From Mesorhizobium temperatum (GTDB lineage: Bacteria; Pseudomonadota; Alphaproteobacteria; Rhizobiales; Rhizobiaceae), in NCBI RefSeq assembly GCF_002284575.1, contig NZ_NPKJ01000058.1, positions 56,372 through 120,371 of the forward strand: a stretch of 64,000 bases of DNA, written 5' to 3'. This document shows positions 1 through 7,910 of the stretch, piece after piece (the stretch's first letter is position 1; the number at the start of each line of letters is the position of its first letter). Made by a program: the position numbers and the translations under genes. A model generated the notes under the pieces. That model did no database searches and had not been told where the DNA came from. It saw only the letters and a program-made list of their open reading frames with translations.

Positions 1-308
1 GCTATTTCGACCGGCCGGACGCCGCGCCATTCGCGCAGGTCCTCGCCGACATTGCCGCCGACGGCCCGGGCGTTTCGGCGAGTGACGCCGCTGCCCTTGG
101 CATCGCCACGCTCGTCATCGGCAATGCCATGGATGCGGTGCATCCGCTGACGGCGGCCCATACGCTCGCGGCGGCGATCCCCGGCGCAACCTTTGCCGAA
201 ACCTCTCCCAAGGCACTCGACAGCGTCAGGCATTTCGCAGAGCTGCAGGCTGAGATCACGATCTTCCTTCACACCTACTCGAGTTTCCGGAGCCTCATTC
301 CGTCATGA
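1..308 (+). CDS. alpha/beta hydrolase, C-terminal fragment
   Basis: The open frame enters from the window edge (first full codon at base 3) and ends in TGA at 306-308, giving about 101 residues. The stretch around LVIGNAMDAVHPL followed by a run of small residues and IPGA looks like the end of an alpha/beta hydrolase, where an Asp and a nearby His of the catalytic triad lie. The stop overlaps the next start as ATGA, so it is probably the leading gene of the sugar operon that follows. The family call rests on a short C-terminal piece only; substrate unknown. Confidence 0.55.
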   Translation, partial: YFDRPDAAPFAQVLADIAADGPGVSASDAAALGIATLVIGNAMDAVHPLTAAHTLAAAIPGATFAETSPKALDSVRHFAELQAEITIFLHTYSSFRSLIPS

Positions 309-1027
309 CGAACAAATCCTTGTCCGGTCCCGACGCCATCGCCGCCCTGCCGCGCAACCGGCTGCTCAACGAATTTTCCTTGTGGTCGGCCGATCTTGCC
401 AATATGGAGCGCGATCTGAAGCGCATAGAACCTCATGTCGACCTCCACCACATCGACGTCGCAGACGCCCGCTTCACCCCCGGCTTCCTATTCTTCCCGG
501 ATCTGGTAGCGCGGATCGCCGGGCTGACGGCAAAACCGATCCATGTTCACCTGATGGTCGAAGCGGAGATCGTCGAGGAGCAGACGCGCCAGTTCATCGA
601 GGCCGGTGCCGACCTGATCAGCGTCCATGCCGAAAACGGCGAAGCCGGCCTGCGCGCCGTGCGGCTGGCGCATGAACTCGGCGCCGAGGCCGGCGTCGTG
701 CTCAGGCTGGAAACGCCGGTCGCTGCGGTCACCCCGTTCCTGCCCGAAGTCGCGTTTGTGACGCTCCTCGGCACATCCATCGGCGTCAAGGGCCAGAGCC
801 TTTCCGATCAGGCTTGCCCCCGTCTGATCGAGGCACGCACGCTGATGCAGCAAGCGGGTCGCGAGACCGACATCATCCTGGCTGCCGACGGCGGCATCCG
901 CCACGAGACGGTGCCGCGCCTGCGCGCCGCCGGGGCCGAGACGGTGGTGCTCGGATCGCTGGCATTCGGCGACCCCGACCTCGCGCAGCGCATGGCTTGG
1001 CTGCGTGGGCTGAAGGTCGCCGCCTGA
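305..1027 (+). CDS. ribulose-phosphate 3-epimerase family protein (possibly allulose-6-phosphate 3-epimerase)
   Basis: A 240-residue TIM-barrel protein of the usual length for pentose/hexulose-phosphate 3-epimerases. The metal and catalytic positions are visible: HHIDVAD near residue 48, HVHLMVE near residue 80, and LAADGGIR near residue 195 where the second catalytic Asp sits. These enzymes invert C3 of a ketose phosphate in the cytosol. The ATG overlaps the previous stop, and its own TGA overlaps the ATG of the ROK kinase, so translation is probably coupled. Next to a sugar kinase and sugar ABC genes, a role on allulose-6-phosphate or another unusual ketose phosphate is more likely than housekeeping Rpe; this is inference. 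Confidence 0.75.
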   Translation: MTNKSLSGPDAIAALPRNRLLNEFSLWSADLANMERDLKRIEPHVDLHHIDVADARFTPGFLFFPDLVARIAGLTAKPIHVHLMVEAEIVEEQTRQFIEAGADLISVHAENGEAGLRAVRLAHELGAEAGVVLRLETPVAAVTPFLPEVAFVTLLGTSIGVKGQSLSDQACPRLIEARTLMQQAGRETDIILAADGGIRHETVPRLRAAGAETVVLGSLAFGDPDLAQRMAWLRGLKVAA

Positions 1028-2064
1028 TGACAAGACTGGCCCTCGCCTTCGATCTCGGCGGAACGGAGCTGCGCGGCGCGCTGGTCGAAAGCGGCGGCGG
1101 CGTCGTCGCGCAGGTTTCGGCGCCGACGATGGCGATCGCGGGATCGGATGCGGTGATCGGCCAGATCATCGCACTGGCCGGGGCTCTTCTGACACAGCGC
1201 CCACAGGCGGACGTCGCCGGGATCGGCATCGGCGCGCCGGGACCGCTCGATCCCAAGGCCGGCATCGTGATCGCGCCGCCGACGCTGGCCGGCTGGCACG
1301 ACGTGCCGTTGATCGACATTCTCGGCAAGCATTTCGGCCTGCCGGTGCGGCTGGAAAACGACGCCAACGCGGCCGCCCTTGGCGAATGGCGCTTCGGCGC
1401 CGGCCGAGGCAGCGGCTCCCTGGTGTTCGTCACCGTGTCGACCGGCATCGGCGGCGGGGTCGTTGCCGACGGCCACATCTATCACGGCCGGCGCGGGCTG
1501 GCGGCCGAGATCGGCCACATGACCATCACCGGCGAGGGCGACCGCTGCTTCTGCGGCGCCGTCGGCTGTTTCGAGGCGGTCGCCTCCGGAACCGCGCTCG
1601 GGCGGCGTGCCACAGCGCTGACAACGCCGGGCGACGGCTCCCTGCTCAGGCGCCTTTCGGCTGACGGCGACGTTTCGGCCAGGCACGTCGTCGAAGCCGC
1701 ACGTGCCGACGATATCAGCGCGCTCGAATTGATCGAGGCGGAGGCGAAGTGGCTCGGCATCGGCTTCACCAACCTGCTTCACCTCTATTCGCCGGACCTG
1801 ATCGTCATGGGCGGCGGCCTCGCCAATGGCTTCGACCTGTTGGCTCCAACCATCAGGGCGACCGTCGAGCAGCGGGCGATGCCGGCCTACCGGGATGTGC
1901 CGATCGTGCCGGCGCAGCTTGGCGACCGCGCAGGACTGATCGGCGCGGCCAGCCTGATCCTGTGGGAAGGCGAACCGGGCGCGCCATTGGCGATGGCGCA
2001 GGACGAGGACAACAAAGACGGCGCGACTGAGTGTGCCGGCGCCAGGGAGACAAGCCATGGCTGA
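1027..2064 (+). CDS. ROK family sugar kinase
   Basis: A 345-residue ROK protein without an N-terminal helix-turn-helix, hence a kinase rather than a repressor. The N-terminal ATP-binding motif LAFDLGGTELRG, the catalytic ENDANAAALGEW segment, the glycine-rich VSTGIGGGVV loop and the zinc-binding motif CFCGAVGCFEA are all present. It should phosphorylate a hexose or amino sugar after import. The start ATG overlaps the stop of the epimerase gene; kinase plus epimerase resembles the AlsK/AlsE arrangement for D-allose, but no isomerase is seen in the window. The 3' end overlaps the start region of the following ATPase gene. Confidence 0.8.
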   Translation: MTRLALAFDLGGTELRGALVESGGGVVAQVSAPTMAIAGSDAVIGQIIALAGALLTQRPQADVAGIGIGAPGPLDPKAGIVIAPPTLAGWHDVPLIDILGKHFGLPVRLENDANAAALGEWRFGAGRGSGSLVFVTVSTGIGGGVVADGHIYHGRRGLAAEIGHMTITGEGDRCFCGAVGCFEAVASGTALGRRATALTTPGDGSLLRRLSADGDVSARHVVEAARADDISALELIEAEAKWLGIGFTNLLHLYSPDLIVMGGGLANGFDLLAPTIRATVEQRAMPAYRDVPIVPAQLGDRAGLIGAASLILWEGEPGAPLAMAQDEDNKDGATECAGARETSHG

Positions 2065-3146
2065 GCTCAAGCTGCGCGGTGCGCAAATCCTACGGGTCCG
2101 TCGAGATCATCAAGGGCCTTGATCTTGACGTCGAGGACCGCGAATTCGTCGTCTTCGTTGGCCCGTCCGGCTGCGGCAAGTCCACGCTGCTGCGCATGAT
2201 CGCCGGGCTGGAAAAGATCACCGCCGGCGACCTGCTGATCGATGGCGTGCGCGCCAACGAGATCGATCCGTCCGAGCGCGGGCTCGCCATGGTGTTCCAG
2301 TCCTACGCGCTCTATCCGCACATGACGGTGGCCGAGAATATGGGCTTTGCGCTGAAGATCGCCGGCGTTTCCGCCGCCGAAAAGGAACGCAAGGTGCGAG
2401 AGGCAGCCGAGGTGCTGCAGCTTTCGCATCTACTCGACCGGCGGCCGAAGGCGCTGTCGGGCGGCCAGCGCCAGCGTGTCGCTATCGGCCGCGCCATCGT
2501 GCGCAATCCCAAAGTGTTCCTGTTCGATGAGCCGCTGTCCAATCTCGACGCCGCCTTGCGGGTCAGCATGCGGCTCGAGCTGATGCGCCTGCATGAACAT
2601 CTGGCTGCGACGATGATCTATGTCACCCACGACCAGACCGAGGCCATGACCATGGCCGACAAGATCGTCGTGCTGAACGGCGGCTCGATCGAGCAGGTCG
2701 GCTCGCCGCTCGATCTCTATATCAGGCCGGCAAACATTTTTGTCGCCGGCTTCATCGGCTCGCCGAAGATGAACCTGCTGAAGCTGAAGGTGGCGTCAGC
2801 CGGCCCCGAAGGCGTCACCGTGACCTTGCCGGACGGCGAGGCGTTGACCGTGCCGGTCGCCGCCGGCGCAAGCAAATCCGGCGACGATCTTCTGCTCGGC
2901 ATGCGGCCGGAACATCTCCGCATCTCGGCCAACGGACAGTTCAAGGGGCAAGCCGTGCTGGCGGAGCGGCTTGGCAGCCTGACCATCCTGCATGTCGAGA
3001 TCGCGCCTGACATCACGCTGGTCGTCCAAGCCGAAGGCGGCGACAGGACGCCGTTGCACAGCCCGATCGCGCTCGACATCTCGCCATCGGCTTGCCACCT
3101 GTTTCGCACCGATGGCCCAGCGCTGGCACCTCTGCAATCGGCGTGA
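2031..3146 (+). CDS. MalK/UgpC-type sugar ABC transporter ATPase with N-terminal frameshift
   Basis: From KSYGSVEII onward this is a full CUT1-type ATPase: Walker A GPSGCGKST, Q-loop VFQSYALYPHM, signature LSGGQRQRVAIGR, Walker B VFLFDEPLSNLD, H-loop YVTHDQTEA and a C-terminal TOBE-like region. The natural start appears to be ATG 2057, which has GGGAG seven bases upstream and encodes MAELKLRG. That frame shifts out after GGT at about 2080 and stops after 21 codons. Restoring two bases (GGTGTGCGC instead of GGTGCGC) would rejoin the strand MAELKLRG to VRKSYG. The open frame can only start at GTG 2031 or GTG 2079. It may be inactive, rescued by an alternative start, or a sequence error. Its cognate permeases are not in the window. 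Confidence 0.75.
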   Translation: MCRRQGDKPWLSSSCAVRKSYGSVEIIKGLDLDVEDREFVVFVGPSGCGKSTLLRMIAGLEKITAGDLLIDGVRANEIDPSERGLAMVFQSYALYPHMTVAENMGFALKIAGVSAAEKERKVREAAEVLQLSHLLDRRPKALSGGQRQRVAIGRAIVRNPKVFLFDEPLSNLDAALRVSMRLELMRLHEHLAATMIYVTHDQTEAMTMADKIVVLNGGSIEQVGSPLDLYIRPANIFVAGFIGSPKMNLLKLKVASAGPEGVTVTLPDGEALTVPVAAGASKSGDDLLLGMRPEHLRISANGQFKGQAVLAERLGSLTILHVEIAPDITLVVQAEGGDRTPLHSPIALDISPSACHLFRTDGPALAPLQSA

Positions 3147-3344
3147 GCGGTGGGCTCATAGTTTGAAACCAGACAACTGACGATGCCGGCATCAAGCCTG
3201 CTTCGACATCCCTGCAGTATCGATTTCTGCTGCATCGCAGCACATCAAAAACCACTGCACACCATTTAAATCTTGACGCGTGTCAAATTTTTCTAAAACA
3301 TGCGGAAATGCTGACAGGCATCGGTCAGCGCTCTGGGAGGAGAA
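3147..3344 (+). promoter_or_regulatory. intergenic region with possible promoter and TTGAC-GCGT-GTCAA palindrome
   Basis: About 200 bases separate the ATPase gene from the next transcription unit, and no gene is seen in them. TTGACG at 3273-3278 followed by A/T-rich sequence and TAAAAC at 3294-3299 could be a promoter, though the 15-base spacer is short. The -35 lies inside an inverted repeat, TTGAC-GCGT-GTCAA at 3273-3286, that could be an operator. No experimental or comparative support. Confidence 0.3.
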
Positions 3345-3506
3345 ATGCCTGACACGAACAATGACCCGGAACGGTTCCTGAACCGGCAAGCCGCATGGCA
3401 ATCGCCGATTGGTCGGCAGCTTTTCGCAAGTGCCGGGCTGGCCTTGGCCGGCACAGGCATTCCGTTCGCCGAACAACGGGTCAATTGCGGCACAACCAAC
3501 AATTAG
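3345..3506 (+). CDS. possible small leader protein, 53 residues
   Basis: ATG at 3345 is preceded by a strong ribosome binding site, GGGAGGAG, and opens a 53-codon frame beginning MPDTNNDPERF. It has one modestly hydrophobic stretch (LFASAGLALAGTGIPFA) and ends in TAG at 3504-3506, which is embedded in the TAGGAGG ribosome binding site of the sugar-binding protein gene. Short, no recognised family. It could be a translated leader affecting the transporter gene or a real small protein. Confidence 0.45.
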   Translation: MPDTNNDPERFLNRQAAWQSPIGRQLFASAGLALAGTGIPFAEQRVNCGTTNN

Positions 3507-3520
3507 GAGGAGGCAGAAGC

Positions 3521-4513
3521 ATGCGTATGTTCAATTGCCTGTCGCTTGGCGCAGGCCTGTTTGCAACCGTTATTTCCATGCCGGCCCAAGCCCAGGACGC
3601 GGCCCGCGTCGCGGCTATCGTCAAGGGTCTCGACAATCCCTTCTTCCAGTATATGCACCAGGGCATCGAAGAGCAGGCCAAGGCCGACGGCGTGGCCGTC
3701 ACTATCCAGGCAGCCGCCAATATGGGCGACGCCACCGGGCAGGCCGATCGGTTGACCGCCATGGCCATGCAGGATTTCGATTGCTATCTGGTCAATCCGA
3801 TCAGCGTCAGCAACCTCGTCCAGGCACTTGTGCCTGTCGCCCAGAAGAACAAGCCGATCGTAAACATCGACAGCACCATCGACGCCGAACAGGCTAAGGC
3901 CGCCGGCTTCACCATCTCAACCTATATCGGCACAGACAACGTTGCCGCCGGCGTGCTGGCAGGCGAAGAGATGCTGAAGCTGGTTCCTGCAGGCTCCAAG
4001 GTCGCGCTGGTGGCCGGCATCGTCGGCGATGTCGGCAGCAATGCCCGGATCAAGGGTTTCAAGCAGGCCGTCGAAGGCAAGCTCGACGTCGTGGTGATGG
4101 TCAGCGCCGACTGGGATCGCGAGAAGGCGCTAACCGCGGCTACCGACATCCTGGCCGCACACCCGGATCTCGCCGGCTTCTTCGCCGCCAACGACATCAT
4201 GGCGCTCGGCGTCCAGCGCGCCGTCCAGACCTCGGGCAAGGACGTCAAGGTGATCGGCCTCGACGGCATCGTCGACGCCTTGAAATCCGTTGCCGCCGGC
4301 GAACTCGCCGCCACCGTCGCCCAATATCCCTATGTTGTCGGTGCCATGGGCGTGGAAGCCTGCGCCGCCGCGGCCAAGGGCAAGACGCTTCCTGCGAACG
4401 TACCGGCGCCGGTGCTGCTGATCAACAAGGACAATGCGGAAGCCTCGTTGAAGAATTTCCCGCGCCCCGGCGGCGACTACCCGGACCCATTCCGCGAGAT
4501 GTTGCAGCAGTGA
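3521..4513 (+). CDS. periplasmic sugar-binding protein, RbsB-like (CUT2 ABC importer)
   Basis: ATG 3521 follows AGGAGG at 3505-3510. The first ~22 residues are a signal peptide ending in MPAQAQ. The mature part has the type-1 periplasmic fold of ribose/galactose binding proteins: VAAIVKGLDNPFFQYMHQGIEEQA at the N-terminus, a hinge with VNIDS, and GFFAANDIMALG with VIGLDG later. 330 residues, the usual length. Its stop overlaps the GTG start of the permease gene, so it heads a tight three-gene transporter operon. The sugar cannot be read from sequence; the linked epimerase and kinase suggest an uncommon hexose. Confidence 0.85.
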   Translation: MRMFNCLSLGAGLFATVISMPAQAQDAARVAAIVKGLDNPFFQYMHQGIEEQAKADGVAVTIQAAANMGDATGQADRLTAMAMQDFDCYLVNPISVSNLVQALVPVAQKNKPIVNIDSTIDAEQAKAAGFTISTYIGTDNVAAGVLAGEEMLKLVPAGSKVALVAGIVGDVGSNARIKGFKQAVEGKLDVVVMVSADWDREKALTAATDILAAHPDLAGFFAANDIMALGVQRAVQTSGKDVKVIGLDGIVDALKSVAAGELAATVAQYPYVVGAMGVEACAAAAKGKTLPANVPAPVLLINKDNAEASLKNFPRPGGDYPDPFREMLQQ

Positions 4514-5511
4514 GCGCTCCCGCCGAGAACGCGTCCTCGCGGGAAGCGGGCGCGGCGGAGGAGAGCCCTCCCTCCCTGGCGGCTCTCCTCCTGGATCCTT
4601 CCTTCTGGGCCGACTGGGCATCGGTCGTCGGCCTCATCGGCCTCGTCATCGTGTTCGGCATCGCCCAGCCGGTCTTTCTCAGCGTCGCCAATTTGCAGGC
4701 CCTGCTGCTGGCCGCGGCGATCCTGGTCGTGCTGTCGATCGGCCAGACCTTCGTCGTCGCGACCGCCGGCATCGATCTCTCCTTGGCGGCAGCCGTCATG
4801 CTGGGCGCCATCATCCTCGGCCTCGTCGATGCCGCGGGCTATGGCATCTTCCTCGCCTGCGTGCTCGCCGTAGCCGCCACCAGCGCGGTCGGTTTCCTTA
4901 ACGGCGTGCTCATCACAGCCGGGCGAATACCCGACTTCGTGGTAACGCTCGGTACGCTTTCGGGCGTCACCGGGCTCGGCCTGATCTTGTCGGGCGGCGA
5001 GCCGATAATGGTCGGCTCGACTTTCCTGCTGCGGCTGGCCTCGGGCTCCTTTGGACCGTTCGGCTATCCCGTCTGGGTGGCGATATCAGCCGTTCTGGTG
5101 GCGCATATCGCGCTCTACCACACCCGCTTCGGCGTGCATCTGCTGGCGACCGGCGGCCAGGTCGAAAGCGCCAGCGCGCTCGGCATCCACACCAACCGGG
5201 TCAAGATTGCCGCCTATACGATTTCAGGCTTCTGCGCCGGCATCGCCGCACTGCTCCTGGTCGCGCGCATCGGCTCGGCCGAACCGCAGATCAATACCAG
5301 CCTTCTGCTCAATTCGGTGGCGGCAGTCGTCTTGGGAGGCGTCAGCCTGTTTGGTGGACGCGCCAGCATTCTCGGCCCGGCGATCGGAGCGCTGATGCTC
5401 ACCGCTCTCGTCAACGGGCTGACGCTGCTCAGCGTTTCGGCCTTCTACCAGCCCCTGGCCGTTGGCGCCATCGTGGTGCTGGCGGCACTGATCATGCGGT
5501 ATAAGAAATGA
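4510..5511 (+). CDS. RbsC-like sugar ABC permease
   Basis: A 333-residue, strongly hydrophobic protein with 8-10 predicted membrane spans, of the branched-chain/ribose permease family. The conserved GQTFVVATAGIDLSLAA segment near residue 78 and the cytoplasmic loop around GIHTNRVKIAAYTISGFCAGIAA that contacts the ATPase are both present. It starts at GTG 4510, overlapping the TGA of the binding protein, and ends overlapping the ATG of the ATPase. It forms the membrane channel of the importer. Confidence 0.85.
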   Translation: MSAPAENASSREAGAAEESPPSLAALLLDPSFWADWASVVGLIGLVIVFGIAQPVFLSVANLQALLLAAAILVVLSIGQTFVVATAGIDLSLAAAVMLGAIILGLVDAAGYGIFLACVLAVAATSAVGFLNGVLITAGRIPDFVVTLGTLSGVTGLGLILSGGEPIMVGSTFLLRLASGSFGPFGYPVWVAISAVLVAHIALYHTRFGVHLLATGGQVESASALGIHTNRVKIAAYTISGFCAGIAALLLVARIGSAEPQINTSLLLNSVAAVVLGGVSLFGGRASILGPAIGALMLTALVNGLTLLSVSAFYQPLAVGAIVVLAALIMRYKK

Positions 5512-6272
5512 GCGCCGTCAATCACTCCCCGTCAGCCGACGCAATCCTCGCCTGCGAAGGACTGAGCAAGCATTTCGGCGGCATCCGCGCCTTCACCGAT
5601 GTCGCCTTCCAGGCCCGCCGTGGCGAGGTCACCGCGGTGATCGGCGACAATGGCGCCGGCAAGTCGACGCTGATACGCTGCCTGGTCGGCGTGCATGTGC
5701 CGGACGCCGGAGACATTTTTTTCGACGGCCGGGTGCACCCCTTCGCCAATCCCGACGAGGCGCGCAAGGCCGGCATCGAGACGGTGCACCAGAACCTCGC
5801 GCTGATTGACGAATTGACAGTCGCTCAGAACCTGTTCCTCAACCGTGAGATCGTGCGCCGGATCGGCCCGCTCGCCCTGCTCGACCGCAAGGCGATGAAG
5901 CAGCAGGCGCGCGCCATGCTGTCGCGCCTGTCGATCAACATGCCTTCGGTCAGCCAGCGCGTGCGGCGTCTGTCGGGCGGACAGCGACAGGCGATCTCGA
6001 TCTGCCGCGCCGCAGGCTCCGGCGCCAAGCTGGTGGTGATGGACGAGCCAACCGCAGCGCTCGGCGTGCAGGAAACGGCCAACGTCGAAGCCCTGATCCG
6101 GCGCCTGCGCGAACAGGCCGTCAGCATCATCCTGGTCAGCCATAATTTCGATCAGGTGCGGCGCCTGTCCGACCAGATCTGGGTGATGCGAGCGGGACGG
6201 ATGGTGGCGACGGTGCGTGCCTCGGAGACCACCGGCAACGAACTCGTTGCACTCGTCACCGGCGCCGCATGA
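5508..6272 (+). CDS. sugar ABC transporter ATPase, single-domain RbsA/FrcA type
   Basis: 254 residues with one ATPase domain: Walker A GDNGAGKST, Q-loop TVHQNLALIDELTV, signature RLSGGQRQAISICRA and Walker B LVVMDEPTAAL. RbsA of enteric bacteria has two such domains, whereas rhizobial FrcA-type proteins have one, as here. The Q-loop wording and the missing TOBE region separate it from the MalK-type ATPase upstream. The ATG overlaps the permease stop as ATGA, so the three genes 3521-6272 make one importer. Confidence 0.85.
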   Translation: MSAVNHSPSADAILACEGLSKHFGGIRAFTDVAFQARRGEVTAVIGDNGAGKSTLIRCLVGVHVPDAGDIFFDGRVHPFANPDEARKAGIETVHQNLALIDELTVAQNLFLNREIVRRIGPLALLDRKAMKQQARAMLSRLSINMPSVSQRVRRLSGGQRQAISICRAAGSGAKLVVMDEPTAALGVQETANVEALIRRLREQAVSIILVSHNFDQVRRLSDQIWVMRAGRMVATVRASETTGNELVALVTGAA

Positions 6273-6349
6273 CGGACGGCCGGGTCGAGCCGCACCTGTC
6301 GCTATAACGAGCTGTTGGCTGAAACAATTGGTTGCAAAGGGAGTGTGCC

Positions 6350-7435
6350 GTGGCGGTGATCCGTGTCGGGCTAGTGGGTCTTGGAGAGGTCGCGCAGTCG
6401 ATCCATCTGCCGGTGCTGAGCGACCAGCGCGATCGCTGGGTCATATCAGGCGTTTATGATGTGTCACCGAGCCTGACAGCGCTGTGCACATCCGAATACC
6501 CGACTGCCAAGGCCTTCGAAACGGCAGAGGCGCTGATCGGTTCGCCGGATATCGACGCGGTTTTCCTCCTCTCGTCCGACGAGACCCACAGCCGTTTCGT
6601 CCGTGCCGCCGTCCAGGCGAACAAGCATATCCTCCTGGAAAAGCCGGCCTGCCTGACGGTGCGCGAGATCGACGAGCTTCTGGCGCTGACGCCAAACTAC
6701 GCCAAGACGATCTTTGTCGGCTACATGCGCCGTTACGCGCCGGCCTATCTGGCAGCGATGGAGGAACTGCCTGACTTCGCCGACATTACCCATGTCCGAA
6801 TCTTCGACCTGATCTCCGAGGGCCGACATTTCCTGAAGAAGAGCCAGAACGTCCTCTATCCCACCGACATCGATCCGGCCCTTTTGGCACGCGGCGCCGA
6901 GGAGCGCGAGGCGCTGATCCGCGAAGTGGTGGGCAGCGATGCGCCCGCCGATCTCGTACGCGCCTATCGCGGCCTGACGGCGCTCTCCTCGCACCATATT
7001 TCGGCGATGCGCGGGCTGCTCGGCGAACCGGCCCGTGTGCTGGCGGCGCACCGCACCAATGGCGGCGCCAACACCAGCGTGACATTCGACTACGGACATT
7101 TCGCCGCCTGCTACGATGCGGTCGTCGACGATCTCGGCCTGTTCGACGCGATGATCGAGGTGCGCTCGAATACCAAGCGGGTCCGCATCATCTACGACAC
7201 ACCCTACATCCGCAGCCTGCCGACGCAGCTAGAAGTGACGGAGGCCGGCGCAGCCGGTCCGGTGACGCGGACATACGGGCCGCTCTATGGCGACGCCTTC
7301 TCGAATGAACTTGAGACCTTCCATCGCCACATCACCGACGGGACAAAGCCGCTGACCGACCTCGCCGATTCACGTCGCGACCTGGCGCTGATGGCCGAGA
7401 TCATCGAGCAGATGAAGAAGACTGGCGGGCGCTGA
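6350..7435 (+). CDS. Gfo/Idh/MocA family oxidoreductase
   Basis: The start is taken at GTG 6350, six bases after AAAGGGAG, giving 361 residues and placing the Rossmann motif VGLVGLGEVAQS at the very N-terminus. An EKPA motif near residue 97 is the family's signature Lys-Pro, and the C-terminal half is the alpha/beta dimer domain. Such enzymes oxidise or reduce sugars or cyclitols with NAD(P). It lies about 80 bases after the transporter genes in the same direction and probably acts on the imported sugar. Confidence 0.8.
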   Translation: MAVIRVGLVGLGEVAQSIHLPVLSDQRDRWVISGVYDVSPSLTALCTSEYPTAKAFETAEALIGSPDIDAVFLLSSDETHSRFVRAAVQANKHILLEKPACLTVREIDELLALTPNYAKTIFVGYMRRYAPAYLAAMEELPDFADITHVRIFDLISEGRHFLKKSQNVLYPTDIDPALLARGAEEREALIREVVGSDAPADLVRAYRGLTALSSHHISAMRGLLGEPARVLAAHRTNGGANTSVTFDYGHFAACYDAVVDDLGLFDAMIEVRSNTKRVRIIYDTPYIRSLPTQLEVTEAGAAGPVTRTYGPLYGDAFSNELETFHRHITDGTKPLTDLADSRRDLALMAEIIEQMKKTGGR

Positions 7436-7445
7436 AGCCTGCCGC

Positions 7446-7715
7446 CTACTTGCCGCAATGGTGATCGTTGATCTTGTTCAACGCATTCGCGTCGGGTCCG
7501 ACCCTGTGGTAGGAGCAGGGTCCTGCGGCTGTCGTGAACAACTGCTGGTCATAGTAGCGCGGGCCGCCGAACAGAATGTCGATGATGTCGCCTTCGGCGG
7601 GAACGTAGCGTTCACGGTCAGCCCGTTGGTCGCGACTCCCAGCGAAGGCCGAGGCGGAAATGCTGCAGCCCATCGCGAAAATGAGCGCGCGGATCGCAAA
7701 GCGTTTTGTCGTCAT
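7446..7715 (-). CDS. small secreted hypothetical protein, 89 residues
   Basis: The ATG at 7715 is chosen because AAGGGA lies seven bases upstream and the protein then begins with a clear signal peptide ending near ASAFA. The mature part of about 65 residues is charged, has a YVPAEGDIIDILFGGP segment and two Cys (one in AGPCSY, one four residues from the end) that could form a disulfide in the periplasm. No family recognised. It is convergent with the oxidoreductase gene. Confidence 0.55.
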   Translation of the reverse strand: MTTKRFAIRALIFAMGCSISASAFAGSRDQRADRERYVPAEGDIIDILFGGPRYYDQQLFTTAAGPCSYHRVGPDANALNKINDHHCGK

Positions 7716-7910
7716 CGGCAATCCCTTCTGGCCGTTCGGCTTCTCACCATACATCCAAAATCGCCAGCCGAACAAAAGTTCCCTGGCCCTGGCCAACCAA
7801 CTCAACCATGATCCCACCTGTCACAATAGGTTTATCCTGCGGCGCTAGGGAGAGGGTTCTCGCATCCGGCGCCCGGCCGGATCCGTCTCTTCACACGAAG
7901 TGGGGTTTCC

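Noticed and set aside
7745..7785. Possible EcfG promoter before the small secreted protein gene
   Set aside because: GGAAC is present on the minus strand but the -10 reads ATTT rather than CGTT; too weak to claim.
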